From the NCBI GenBank assembly GCA_009923345.1, contig RFTR01000074.1, forward strand, positions 1 to 9,091: DNA of 9,091 bases, read 5' to 3'. Origin of the DNA: Betaproteobacteria bacterium (GTDB lineage: Bacteria; Pseudomonadota; Gammaproteobacteria; Burkholderiales; Burkholderiaceae_C). Below are positions 1-6,382 of the stretch, one piece after another. Position numbers and translations under genes: made by a program. How positions within the stretch are numbered: position 1 is the first letter of the stretch; every line of letters begins with the position of its first letter. A model generated the notes under the pieces. The model made no database searches, was not told the DNA's origin, and worked only from the letters and a program-made list of their open reading frames with translations.

Positions 1-864
1 TTAGTGAGTCGCCCCATTGGCGATGTGCTGAAAGAAGCGCATGCTCTGTTTGAAAGTGGCGTCAAAGAGTTGTTGGTGATCAGCCAAGACACCTCTGCCT
101 ATGGTGTCGATGTGCACTACCGCACTGGGTTTTGGGATGGCAAGCCCATTAAAACCAAAACGCTAGAACTAGCCAAAGCATTGGGCGACATTGCGCAAAG
201 CTATGGCGCTTGGGTTCGTTTGCACTATGTTTATCCGTATCCGAGCGTTGACGACATCATTCCATTGATGGCCACTGGCCATGTACTCCCTTATTTAGAT
301 GTGCCTTTTCAACACAGTCACCCCGATGTGTTGAAGCGCATGAAGCGCCCGGCCAGTGGTGAAAAAAACTTAGAACGCATTCAGCGCTGGCGAGAGATGT
401 GTCCGCAAATTGTTATTCGCAGCACCTTTATTGCAGGTTTTCCTGGCGAAACGCAAGAAGAGTTCGCGCATTTGCTCGACTTCATGCGTGAAGCCAAAAT
501 TGATCGCGCAGGTTGCTTTGCTTACAGCCCAGTCGAGGGTGCAACGGCCAACCTTATTCCTGGCATGTTGCCCCAATCTGTAAGAGAAGAGCGTGCTGCC
601 CAATTTATGAAGGTTGCAGAGCAAGTCTCTGTTAACAAACTGACACAAAGGGTAGGCGACACCTTGCAAGTTCTGATCGATTCTGCGCCAGGAAACGGCA
701 GAAAAGGCGGTGTTGGAAGAAGTTACGCAGAAGCACCGGAGATTGATGGTGTGGTGCGTTTACTGCCTTCTGAAAAGATCAGCAAGATTTTGAAAGTGGG
801 TGAATTTACGCGCGCTAAAGTTGTTTCAACGCAAGGTCACGATTTGATTGCGTCGCCGATTTGA
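1..864 (+). CDS. rimO: Ribosomal protein S12 methylthiotransferase RimO, 3' part (5' end outside window)
   Basis: RimO is a radical-SAM enzyme that adds a methylthio group to the conserved aspartate of ribosomal protein S12. The frame is open from base 1, reading LVSRPIGDVL, which in this family lies just after the CxxxCxxC cluster motif. The iron-sulfur cysteines and the N-terminal UPF0004 domain are therefore upstream of the window. Visible family features are the radical-SAM barrel segments WVRLHYVYPYP, LPYLDVPFQH, the MKRPA stretch, IRSTFIAGFPGE and GCFAYSPVEGA, followed by a C-terminal TRAM-type RNA/protein-binding domain over about the last 65 residues. The YPYP and DVPFQH wording favours RimO over its paralogue MiaB. 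About 287 residues are present of the usual 440-460. It ends 19 bases before the 3' end of a convergent tRNA gene, and no terminator hairpin is visible between them. Identification is firm; only the 5' end is unknown. Confidence 0.95.
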   Translation, partial: LVSRPIGDVLKEAHALFESGVKELLVISQDTSAYGVDVHYRTGFWDGKPIKTKTLELAKALGDIAQSYGAWVRLHYVYPYPSVDDIIPLMATGHVLPYLDVPFQHSHPDVLKRMKRPASGEKNLERIQRWREMCPQIVIRSTFIAGFPGETQEEFAHLLDFMREAKIDRAGCFAYSPVEGATANLIPGMLPQSVREERAAQFMKVAEQVSVNKLTQRVGDTLQVLIDSAPGNGRKGGVGRSYAEAPEIDGVVRLLPSEKISKILKVGEFTRAKVVSTQGHDLIASPI

Positions 865-883
865 CGCATAAATCATTTAGGAT

Positions 884-968
<85 letters not shown>

Positions 969-980
969 TTTCAGGAAAGA

Positions 981-985
981 AAGGA
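981..985 (+). promoter_or_regulatory. Ribosome binding site that points to an ATC start for rnr
   Basis: AAGGA, within the purine-rich run 972-985, sits five bases before ATC at 991. No ATG, GTG or TTG exists in the rnr frame between the tRNA gene and the first cold-shock domain, so this site makes ATC 991 the best candidate start. CTG at 1021 is the only other near-start codon and has no comparable purine run in front of it. Confidence 0.4.
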
Positions 986-994
986 ATTCTATCA
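986..994 (-). promoter_or_regulatory. Probable extended -10 element of the tRNA-Leu promoter
   Basis: On the minus strand the sequence is TGATAGAAT: a TAGAAT -10 hexamer preceded by the TGn of an extended -10. It lies 17 bases upstream of the mature tRNA 5' end at 968, which leaves room for a start site near 979 and a leader of about 10 bases. No good -35 hexamer is seen 16-18 bases further upstream, which is consistent with reliance on the extended -10. The element overlaps the proposed ATC start of rnr (991-993) on the other strand. Motif and position are seen; promoter activity is inferred. Confidence 0.5.
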
Positions 995-1467
995 AACATA
1001 CCTCACCAACCAGTGGTTTACTGGAAGAGTTTGAAGGCACTGTTTCGGGTCATCGCGATGGACATGGCTTTGTGCAACGTGATGACGGCCTGCCCGATAT
1101 TTATTTGCCACCGAACGAGATGCGTGCTGTCTTACATCGTGACCGTGTCAAGGCGCGAGTGGTGCGATTCGATCGCAAAGGACGTTCTGAAGGCCGCGTG
1201 GTCGAAATTTTGGAACGATCTACGCAACCCATCATCGGCAGACTTTTACAAGAAAGCGGTGTTTGGTTAGTTGCACCTGAAGACAAGCGTTATGGTCAAG
1301 ATGTATTGATCCCCAAAGGTGCAACAGCGCGTGCAATAGTCGGCCAAGTCGTGGTGGTTGAATTGACAGAGCCGCCTAGTTTGTATGGCCAGCCGGTGGG
1401 GCGTATCAAAGAAGTTTTGGGCGAGGTCGACGACCCGGGTATGCCAAGACAAAAAGAACCGTGTTGA
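991..1467 (+). CDS. rnr: RNase R 5' fragment: two cold-shock RNA-binding domains only
   Basis: This frame encodes about 158 residues if it starts at ATC 991. The first OB-fold cold-shock domain begins with GTVSGHRDGHGF (residues 16-27) and continues through YLPPNEMRAVLHRDRVKARVV. The second spans about residues 77-125 (IIGRLLQESGVWLVAPEDKR, then QDVLIPKG and GQVVVVELTEPP). It ends KEVLGEVDDPGM and then an out-of-frame MPRQKEPC tail before TGA at 1465. The N-terminal helix-turn-helix region that precedes the first cold-shock domain in E. coli RNase R (about 80 residues) is absent, because the tRNA gene ends 22 bases upstream of the proposed start. The frame is open leftwards through the tRNA to a TTG at 883, but that stretch is tRNA antisense and should not be annotated as protein. 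A separate product with RNA-binding but no nuclease activity is conceivable but not supported by anything seen. Confidence 0.6.
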   Translation: MKHTSPTSGLLEEFEGTVSGHRDGHGFVQRDDGLPDIYLPPNEMRAVLHRDRVKARVVRFDRKGRSEGRVVEILERSTQPIIGRLLQESGVWLVAPEDKRYGQDVLIPKGATARAIVGQVVVVELTEPPSLYGQPVGRIKEVLGEVDDPGMPRQKEPC

Positions 1468-3142
1468 CTTAACCGACATTCCGCTTGTCACTATTGATGG
1501 TGAAGACGCGCGCGACTTTGACGATGCGGTGTATTGCGAACCGGTCAAAGTAGGTCGCTCTAAAGGCTGGCGTTTACTGGTTGCTATTGCAGATGTGAGC
1601 CACTATGTGGAGACTGGCAGTGCGATAGATATTGATGCATACGACCGTGCCACCAGTGTTTATTTCCCGCGCCGTGTGATTCCAATGTTGCCTGAGAAAC
1701 TATCCAATGGCTTGTGTTCGCTCAACCCGGAAGTTGAACGCCTGTGCATGGTGTGCGATATGTTGATCACCACAACGGGTGAAGTGCATGCTTATCAGTT
1801 TTACCCGGCTGTGATGTATAGCCATGCGCGGTTCACGTACACCGAAGTGGCTGCTATCTTGGCGAATACGCGTGGCCCAGAGGCTTCTCGCAGAAAAGAC
1901 CGTATCAATGATTTGATTAATTTGCACGATGTCTATGGTGCTTTGTTGCAAGCGCGTAAAGCCAGAGGCGCGATCGATTTTGAAACGACGGAAACGCAAA
2001 TCGTCTGTGATGACAGTGGACGCATTGAAAAAATCGTTCCGCGTGTTCGTAATGACGCGCACAAGTTAATTGAAGAGGCCATGCTTGCAGCCAATGTGTG
2101 TAGCGCAGACTTTATTTTGCAAAGCAAGAACCCTGGCTTGTTCCGCGTGCACGAAGGCCCCACACCTGAGAAAAAAGAAACGCTTCGCAACTATCTAAAG
2201 GCAACAGGCATCGGAATGAATATTTCTGATAACCCCAAACCCGCAGAATTCCAAGCGATTGCAGAGGCGACAAAAGAGCGTCCTGATGCCTTGCAAATCC
2301 ATTCCATGTTGCTGCGTTCTATGCAGCAAGCGATTTACACGCCATTCAACAGCGGCCACTTTGGCTTAGCGTTTGAGGCTTATACGCACTTCACCAGTCC
2401 TATCCGTCGTTATCCAGATTTGTTGGTGCATCGGGTGATCAAAGCTATCTTAGAAAAGCGACGCTACCAACTACCCGTATTGCCAACGCCAGGAGAGGCG
2501 CACGCAAAGTTGGCGCGCCGTTTGGCTTCTAAAGTGCGTCAACCAGAAACAGCCCCTTCCATCAAAGTTAAAACTACCGCTGACCAACAAGCTTGGGAAG
2601 CCGCTGGATTGCATTGCAGTGCCAATGAACGCCGAGCGGATGAAGCCAGTCGAGATGTGGAAGCATGGCTGAAGTGCAAATACATGCGTGAGCATTTGGG
2701 GGAAGAGTACAGCGGCGTGGTGTCGTCTGCGACGGGCTTTGGCTTGTTCGTGACTTTAGATGCGATGTACGTGGAAGGCTTGGTTCACATCACGGAGCTA
2801 GGTGGTGAATACTTCCGATTCGATGAAGCGCGGCAAGAGTTGCGTGGTGAGCGTTCTGGTATCCGTTATGCCATTGGGTCGCGTGTGCGTGTTCAAGTCA
2901 GCCGTGTGGATTTAGATGGCCGCAAGATCGACTTTAGATTGGTCAGAGATGACGAAGAATTAACGGTACGTTTTGGCAAAGATAAAGCCGATGCGGGTGC
3001 GGTGAAGTTCAAGTCTTCTGCCAAAAAACCTTTTGTCAGGGACTCTGAAAAATCTTCTAAGTTACGCGGCGCCTCTAAAACCAACGGCAAAGCGGGTATG
3101 AAAAAAAGCGCTGGCCCTAAAAGCAAAAAACCTAGAAAGTAG
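1385..3142 (+). CDS. rnr: RNase R 3' fragment: RNB catalytic domain and S1 domain
   Basis: The open frame has an ATG at 1385 (585 residues), but its first 20 or so residues are out-of-frame sequence of the upstream half; true homology starts near 1448 with DKKNRVDLTDIPLVTIDGED. The RNB domain is complete from there. The four metal-binding aspartates of the D-x5-D-x-DD motif are present (residues 38, 44, 46, 47), as are VAIADVSHYV, RRVIPMLPEKLSNGLCSLNP, RNDAHKLIEE and HFTSPIRRYPDLLVHR. A roughly 25-residue insertion relative to E. coli precedes GLHCSANERRADEASRDVE and looks like a lineage feature. An S1 domain (about 441-520) and a lysine-rich tail (about 521-585), as usual in RNase R, complete it. 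There is no ribosome binding site at 1385, so independent translation is doubtful. The TAG at 3140-3142 abuts the stop codon of the convergent dadA. Confidence 0.8.
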   Translation: MASRWGVSKKFWARSTTRVCQDKKNRVDLTDIPLVTIDGEDARDFDDAVYCEPVKVGRSKGWRLLVAIADVSHYVETGSAIDIDAYDRATSVYFPRRVIPMLPEKLSNGLCSLNPEVERLCMVCDMLITTTGEVHAYQFYPAVMYSHARFTYTEVAAILANTRGPEASRRKDRINDLINLHDVYGALLQARKARGAIDFETTETQIVCDDSGRIEKIVPRVRNDAHKLIEEAMLAANVCSADFILQSKNPGLFRVHEGPTPEKKETLRNYLKATGIGMNISDNPKPAEFQAIAEATKERPDALQIHSMLLRSMQQAIYTPFNSGHFGLAFEAYTHFTSPIRRYPDLLVHRVIKAILEKRRYQLPVLPTPGEAHAKLARRLASKVRQPETAPSIKVKTTADQQAWEAAGLHCSANERRADEASRDVEAWLKCKYMREHLGEEYSGVVSSATGFGLFVTLDAMYVEGLVHITELGGEYFRFDEARQELRGERSGIRYAIGSRVRVQVSRVDLDGRKIDFRLVRDDEELTVRFGKDKADAGAVKFKSSAKKPFVRDSEKSSKLRGASKTNGKAGMKKSAGPKSKKPRK

Positions 3143-4393
3143 TCACTTCACCCGTTGGAAGTCAAAGCCCTGCATATCGATTTCTGCACGGTGCTGAGAC
3201 ACCATATCGGCAACGGCTTTCGCGCTTCCGCAGGAAAGCGCCCAACCGCTAGAGCCGTGGCCTAAATTGAGCCATACGCCTTTCACGCCACTGGGCCCGA
3301 CCAAGGGTGGGCCATCGGGCAGCATGGGGCGAGAACCTTTCCAGATCTGCACATTTTCTTGTGTGCGTGCAGCGCCTGGAAACCAATCGTTCAAGACATC
3401 GAAAAGGGTTTTGATGTTTTGCTCCCGATGTTTTTTGGGGTCGCCACCTATTTCGGCTGAGCCAGACACGCGCACACGTTGGCCCAAGCGCGTGATAGAA
3501 ATTTTGTACCGCTCATCCATGACCCCACTGCGTGGTGCGTCCAAAGGTTCACGAACTGCAGCGCTGATGGAGTAACCATGGACTGCCATCAATGGAATTT
3601 TGATGCCTAGAGGCTTAAGCAACTCTGCACTGGCAAGTCCTGTACACGCGACAACTGCATCAAATTTTTGCCCCTTGTCTTGGGAAGACAACCGAATCGT
3701 GTGGGGAAGGTCTGGTGATAAATTTTGTACGTGTGCGTTGAGTTCGAATTCAACGCCTAAATCTTCGGCTTCCTTTTTAAGTAGGTAAGCAAACTCACGA
3801 CAGTTACCAACTTCGTCGTTGGGAAAATACAGGGCCTCTACAAGTTTGGTTTCTGCTGTATTGAGCGCGGGTTCAATTTCTGTGGCCTCAGAGGGCGAAA
3901 GAACTTTTAGATCAAGGCCTTCAGCCCGCATGAGATCTATCGACGCTTGTAGTAATTTTCGTTCGCGCTCACTTCGCATAAGCACCATATAGCCTTGTGA
4001 GCGGTCATGGTCGAGATGCAAACGTTTGGTCAGCTCCTGCATTCGTTGCTGACTGTAAAGTGAAAGGTCTAGAAGGTTTTTTCTGTTGCGCGTAAAGGTC
4101 TTGTTGTCGCAAGCCCGCCACCACTTGGTAAGCCACGCCATTTCAGCCAAACCAAGACCAGAAATTCGCACTGGGGCATTTTTTCTGCCCAATTGAGAAA
4201 GTACAGACCAAGCCATGCCTGGCTTGGCCCATGGGGTGACATAACCGGGAGAAATCACGCCACCATTCGCAAAACTACATTCTTGTGCGACAGAACTGTT
4301 GCGCTCAAAGACCTTGATTTCATGGCCCTGCATGGCTAGTTCGTAGGCGGTGGTGATGCCAACCACTCCTGCACCGATCACGGCGATTTTCAT
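3143..4393 (-). CDS. dadA: D-amino acid dehydrogenase, DadA family (FAD-dependent)
   Basis: DadA oxidatively deaminates D-amino acids, typically D-alanine made by alanine racemase, to the 2-oxo acid, passing electrons to the respiratory chain at the inner membrane. The protein is 416 residues, close to the 432 of E. coli DadA. It opens with a dinucleotide-binding fold, GAGVVG at residues 7-12 and Glu30 ending the second strand (KVFER). NGGVISPGYVTPWAKPG, the glycine-rich substrate/FAD region, PNDEVGNCREF, MDERYKISITRLGQRVRVSG and the C-terminal WLNLGHGSSGWALSCGSA all match the DAO/DadA family. I chose ATG 4393 over TTG 4399: an AAGAG lies 8 bases before the ATG but only 2 before the TTG. No alanine racemase gene is next to it, so it is not in the classic dadAX operon, and the physiological substrate is inferred. 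Its stop is immediately adjacent to that of rnr. Confidence 0.9.
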   Translation of the reverse strand: MKIAVIGAGVVGITTAYELAMQGHEIKVFERNSSVAQECSFANGGVISPGYVTPWAKPGMAWSVLSQLGRKNAPVRISGLGLAEMAWLTKWWRACDNKTFTRNRKNLLDLSLYSQQRMQELTKRLHLDHDRSQGYMVLMRSERERKLLQASIDLMRAEGLDLKVLSPSEATEIEPALNTAETKLVEALYFPNDEVGNCREFAYLLKKEAEDLGVEFELNAHVQNLSPDLPHTIRLSSQDKGQKFDAVVACTGLASAELLKPLGIKIPLMAVHGYSISAAVREPLDAPRSGVMDERYKISITRLGQRVRVSGSAEIGGDPKKHREQNIKTLFDVLNDWFPGAARTQENVQIWKGSRPMLPDGPPLVGPSGVKGVWLNLGHGSSGWALSCGSAKAVADMVSQHRAEIDMQGFDFQRVK

Positions 4394-4577
4394 GGGCAAT
4401 GCTCTTGTTGGCTATGTTAGAATTTAGAGGTTTTGCGAAATTAGCGCCACTTTAATGTGCTTTTTCGTGAAACCAATCCTCGAATCAGTTCACACAAGGT
4501 GTTTCTATAAGTTCTCTTTTTAGAGATCTTGTAGTAATCAAGAACTGCATTTTAGACTTAACCTTTGGAGCAAATCT
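4394..4577. promoter_or_regulatory. Divergent dadA-rpsB intergenic region with rpsB leader
   Basis: This 184-base AT-rich gap must carry the start signals of dadA (minus) and of the rpsB cluster (plus). I could not pick a convincing -35/-10 pair for either side. CTATAA at 4505-4510 is a possible -10 for rpsB, but no TTGACA-like box is properly spaced from it. TTGGAG at 4565-4570 is a good ribosome binding site, seven bases before the rpsB ATG. Downstream of the possible -10 lies an inverted-repeat cluster, described separately. Confidence 0.6.
4511..4545 (+). repeat. Paired hairpins in the rpsB leader
   Basis: Two perfect 5-bp hairpins are directly adjacent: TCTCT (4513-4517) with AGAGA (4522-4526) around a TTTT loop, then TCTTG (4527-4531) with CAAGA (4539-4543) around a 7-base loop. 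A competing pairing joins GTTCT (4511-4515) with AGAAC (4541-4545), enclosing both. The S2 operon of other proteobacteria is autoregulated through its leader RNA, so this is a candidate S2-binding or attenuation structure. The stems are weak and AT-rich, so the role is only inferred. Confidence 0.35.
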
Positions 4578-5321
4578 ATGTCAGTCACTATGCGCGAAAT
4601 GCTAGAAGCCGGCGTCCACTTCGGACACCAAACCCGTTTCTGGAACCCAAAAATGTCCCCATTCATTTTTGGCCACCGCAACAAAATTCACATCATTAAC
4701 TTGGAAAAATCGTTACCGATGTTCCAAGAAGCTGCCAAGTTCGCTAAGCAGTTGTCCGCCAACCGTGGAACCATTTTGATGGTCGGTACCAAGCGCCAAT
4801 CCCGAGAAATCGTCGCCGCTGAAGCTAAGCGCGCTGGCGTTCCTTACGTTGACCAGCGTTGGTTGGGTGGCATGTTGACCAACTTCAAAACGGTCAAAAC
4901 ATCTATCAAGCGTTTGAAAGATATGAAAGTCCAGCAAGAAGGCGGCTTGGATGCCCTGTCAAAAAAAGAACAATTGATGTTCCAACGCGAGATTGAAAAG
5001 CTCGAAAAAGACATTGGCGGTATCCAAGACATGGCTACTTTGCCTGACGCAATATTTGTGATCGACGTCGGTTATCACAAAATTGCGATTTTGGAAGCCA
5101 AAAAATTAGGTATTCCATTGATTGGTGTGGTGGACTCTAACCACTCGCCAGAAGGCATCGACTACATCATTCCAGGTAACGACGACTCATCCAAGGCTGT
5201 GACCTTGTATGCACGCGGCATTGCCGATGCGATTTTGGAAGGCCGTGCAAACGCAGTGAACGACGTTGTCAAAGCGGTGGCTGCTGAGAGCGCTGACGAA
5301 TTCGTTGAAGTGGCAGAGTAA
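4578..5321 (+). CDS. rpsB: 30S ribosomal protein S2
   Basis: S2 is a late-assembling small-subunit protein at the head-body junction, required for docking of S1. The 247-residue product has the normal length and the family signatures: GVHFGHQTRFWNPKM (residues 12-26) including the zinc-region HFGH, FGHRNKIHIINLEKS, VGTKRQSREIV, YVDQRWLGGMLTNFKT, a charged coiled-coil insertion (about 106-150), and PDAIFVIDVGYHKIAILEAKKLG followed by GVVDSNHSP. The ATG is seven bases after TTGGAG. It leads the plus-strand cluster with tsf next, the standard bacterial pairing, and is separated from tsf by 92 bases containing a strong terminator hairpin, consistent with S2 being needed in larger amounts than the downstream enzymes. 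Confidence 0.98.
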   Translation: MSVTMREMLEAGVHFGHQTRFWNPKMSPFIFGHRNKIHIINLEKSLPMFQEAAKFAKQLSANRGTILMVGTKRQSREIVAAEAKRAGVPYVDQRWLGGMLTNFKTVKTSIKRLKDMKVQQEGGLDALSKKEQLMFQREIEKLEKDIGGIQDMATLPDAIFVIDVGYHKIAILEAKKLGIPLIGVVDSNHSPEGIDYIIPGNDDSSKAVTLYARGIADAILEGRANAVNDVVKAVAAESADEFVEVAE

Positions 5322-5338
5322 AAACGAGCTTGATTTTT

Positions 5339-5366
5339 AAAAGGGGCTCACGTTAGCCCCTTTTTC
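5339..5366 (+). terminator. Intrinsic terminator or attenuator between rpsB and tsf
   Basis: A perfect 10-bp stem AAAAGGGGCT (5339-5348) / AGCCCCTTTT (5355-5364) with loop CACGTT is followed by a T-run at 5361-5365. It starts 17 bases after the rpsB stop. Because A-rich sequence flanks the other side, it could act in both directions. No clear promoter is visible between it and tsf, so partial read-through is the simplest way for tsf to be expressed. Confidence 0.9.
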
Positions 5367-5413
5367 ATAACTGAAACCCAATACAAAAACTATTTATTGA
5401 TACGGAGAAATAC

Positions 5414-6307
5414 ATGGCTGCAATTACCGCAAGCATGGTTGCTGAATTAAGGGGCAAAACAGACGCCCCCATGATGGAGTGCAAAAAAGCTTTGACTGAG
5501 GCTGATGGCGACATGGCCAAAGCCGAAGAGTTGTTGCGCGTTAAACTAGGAAGCAAAGCTGGCAAGGCATCTAGCCGCGTGACTGCTGAAGGTGTTGTCA
5601 CCAGTTTTCTAGCTGGCAACAAAGGTGCTTTGTTAGAAGTTAACTGCGAAACAGACTTTGTGACCAAGAACGACAGTTTCTTGGCCATGGCACAAGCTGC
5701 TGCCAAATTGATCGTCGATCACAACCCCGCCAACGTGGAGGCCATGGGTGCTTTGTCATATAGCCAAGACGGCTTTGGCCCCACTTTGGAAGATGTGCGC
5801 AAAGGTTTGATTGGCAAGATCGGTGAAAACATGAGTTTTCGTCGCTTCAAGCGTTTCGAAGGCGCCAGCGCCTTGAGCACATACTTGCACGGAACACGCA
5901 TTGGTGTGGTCGTTGAATACGAAGGCGCTGAAACTGCTGCTAAAGACGTAGCCATGCACGTAGCTGCCATGAAGCCAGTGTCATTGACCAGTGCAGACGT
6001 TCCTGCTGAACTGATTGAAAAAGAGCGTTCAGTCGCTACTGCCAAAGCAGCAGAGTCGGGTAAACCTGCTGACATCGCGACCAAGATGATCGAAGGATCC
6101 GTCCAAAAATATCTCAAAGAAGTTTCTTTGTTCAACCAACCCTTTGTCAAGAACGACAAGCAAACGGTTGAGCAAATGCTCAAGTCTGCCAACACGTCGG
6201 TGAAATCTTTCACCTTGTATGTGGTGGGCGAGGGAATTGAGAAGAAGGTGGATGACTTTGCTGCCGAAGTGGCCGCCCAAGTCGCTGCCGCTAAACAATC
6301 AGCGTAA
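5414..6307 (+). CDS. tsf: Elongation factor Ts
   Basis: EF-Ts is the guanine-nucleotide exchange factor that releases GDP from EF-Tu in the cytoplasm. The 297-residue protein starts with the UBA-like N-terminal domain (MVAELRGKTDAPMMECKKAL, then the AKAEELLR helix), continues with GALLEVNCETDFVTKNDSF (about 71-89) carrying the TDFV motif (80-83) that contacts EF-Tu, and has the dimerisation-domain segments GKIGENMSFRRFKRF and VAMHVAAMKP. The C-terminal KYLKEVSLFNQPFVKNDKQT and GEGIEKK complete the family pattern. The ATG at 5414 is six bases after GGAG (5404-5407), so the start is secure. The region before IATKMIEGSVQKY is slightly shorter than in relatives I remember, a small indel of no obvious effect. 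It is followed by its own terminator hairpin. Confidence 0.98.
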   Translation: MAAITASMVAELRGKTDAPMMECKKALTEADGDMAKAEELLRVKLGSKAGKASSRVTAEGVVTSFLAGNKGALLEVNCETDFVTKNDSFLAMAQAAAKLIVDHNPANVEAMGALSYSQDGFGPTLEDVRKGLIGKIGENMSFRRFKRFEGASALSTYLHGTRIGVVVEYEGAETAAKDVAMHVAAMKPVSLTSADVPAELIEKERSVATAKAAESGKPADIATKMIEGSVQKYLKEVSLFNQPFVKNDKQTVEQMLKSANTSVKSFTLYVVGEGIEKKVDDFAAEVAAQVAAAKQSA

Positions 6308-6310
6308 TGG

Positions 6311-6336
6311 AAAAGGGGGCAATGGCCCCCTTTTTT
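6311..6336 (+). terminator. Intrinsic terminator or attenuator between tsf and pyrH
   Basis: A perfect 10-bp stem AAAAGGGGGC (6311-6320) / GCCCCCTTTT (6325-6334) with a 4-base AATG loop is followed by a T-run at 6331-6336. It begins three bases after the tsf stop. Only 46 bases separate its end from the pyrH start, and I find no convincing promoter there, so pyrH and later genes probably depend on read-through or on a poorly conserved promoter. Confidence 0.92.
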
Positions 6337-6382
6337 ACGTCTTGTTCACCCATAAAAATTTGCCACCACTTAGGATTTTTAT

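Larger units (their letters stand above)
991..3142 (+). pseudogene. rnr: Ribonuclease R gene broken by an internal deletion and frameshift
   Basis: RNase R is the processive 3'-5' exoribonuclease that degrades structured RNA and takes part in rRNA and tRNA quality control. The gene reads in one frame from 991 to the TGA at 1465-1467. Homology then resumes one frame over from about 1448 to the TAG at 3140-3142. The two halves match the family to left and right, but the joint is wrong: VLGEVDDPGM is followed almost directly by DKKNRVDLTD. In E. coli RNase R about 37 residues lie between the equivalent points; here only about seven do. Some 30 residues are therefore missing, and the frame change requires a loss of 3n+2 bases (about 90-95). 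The lost stretch normally begins the RNB fold. No full-length protein can be made from this sequence. It could be a true pseudogene, or an assembly deletion in an intact gene. Confidence 0.75.

Noticed and set aside
1385..1447. ATG 1385 as a genuine start for a separate catalytic protein
   Set aside because: The first 20 or so codons are the conserved RNase R linker read in the wrong frame, and there is no ribosome binding site before the ATG.
1440..1460. Programmed ribosomal frameshift at the ACAAAAAG run to join the two rnr halves
   Set aside because: A +1 shift there would restore frame but still leave about 30 conserved residues missing, and no stimulatory structure was seen. A deletion explains the data better.
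4394..4399. TTG 4399 as the dadA start (two extra residues)
   Set aside because: ATG 4393 is better spaced from AAGAG and gives the usual MKIAVIGAGVVG start.
5719..6213. 164-codon open frame antisense to tsf
   Set aside because: It lies wholly within a conserved gene, its product is rich in low-information serine, threonine and alanine sequence, and it has no family features. It is a shadow of tsf codon usage.
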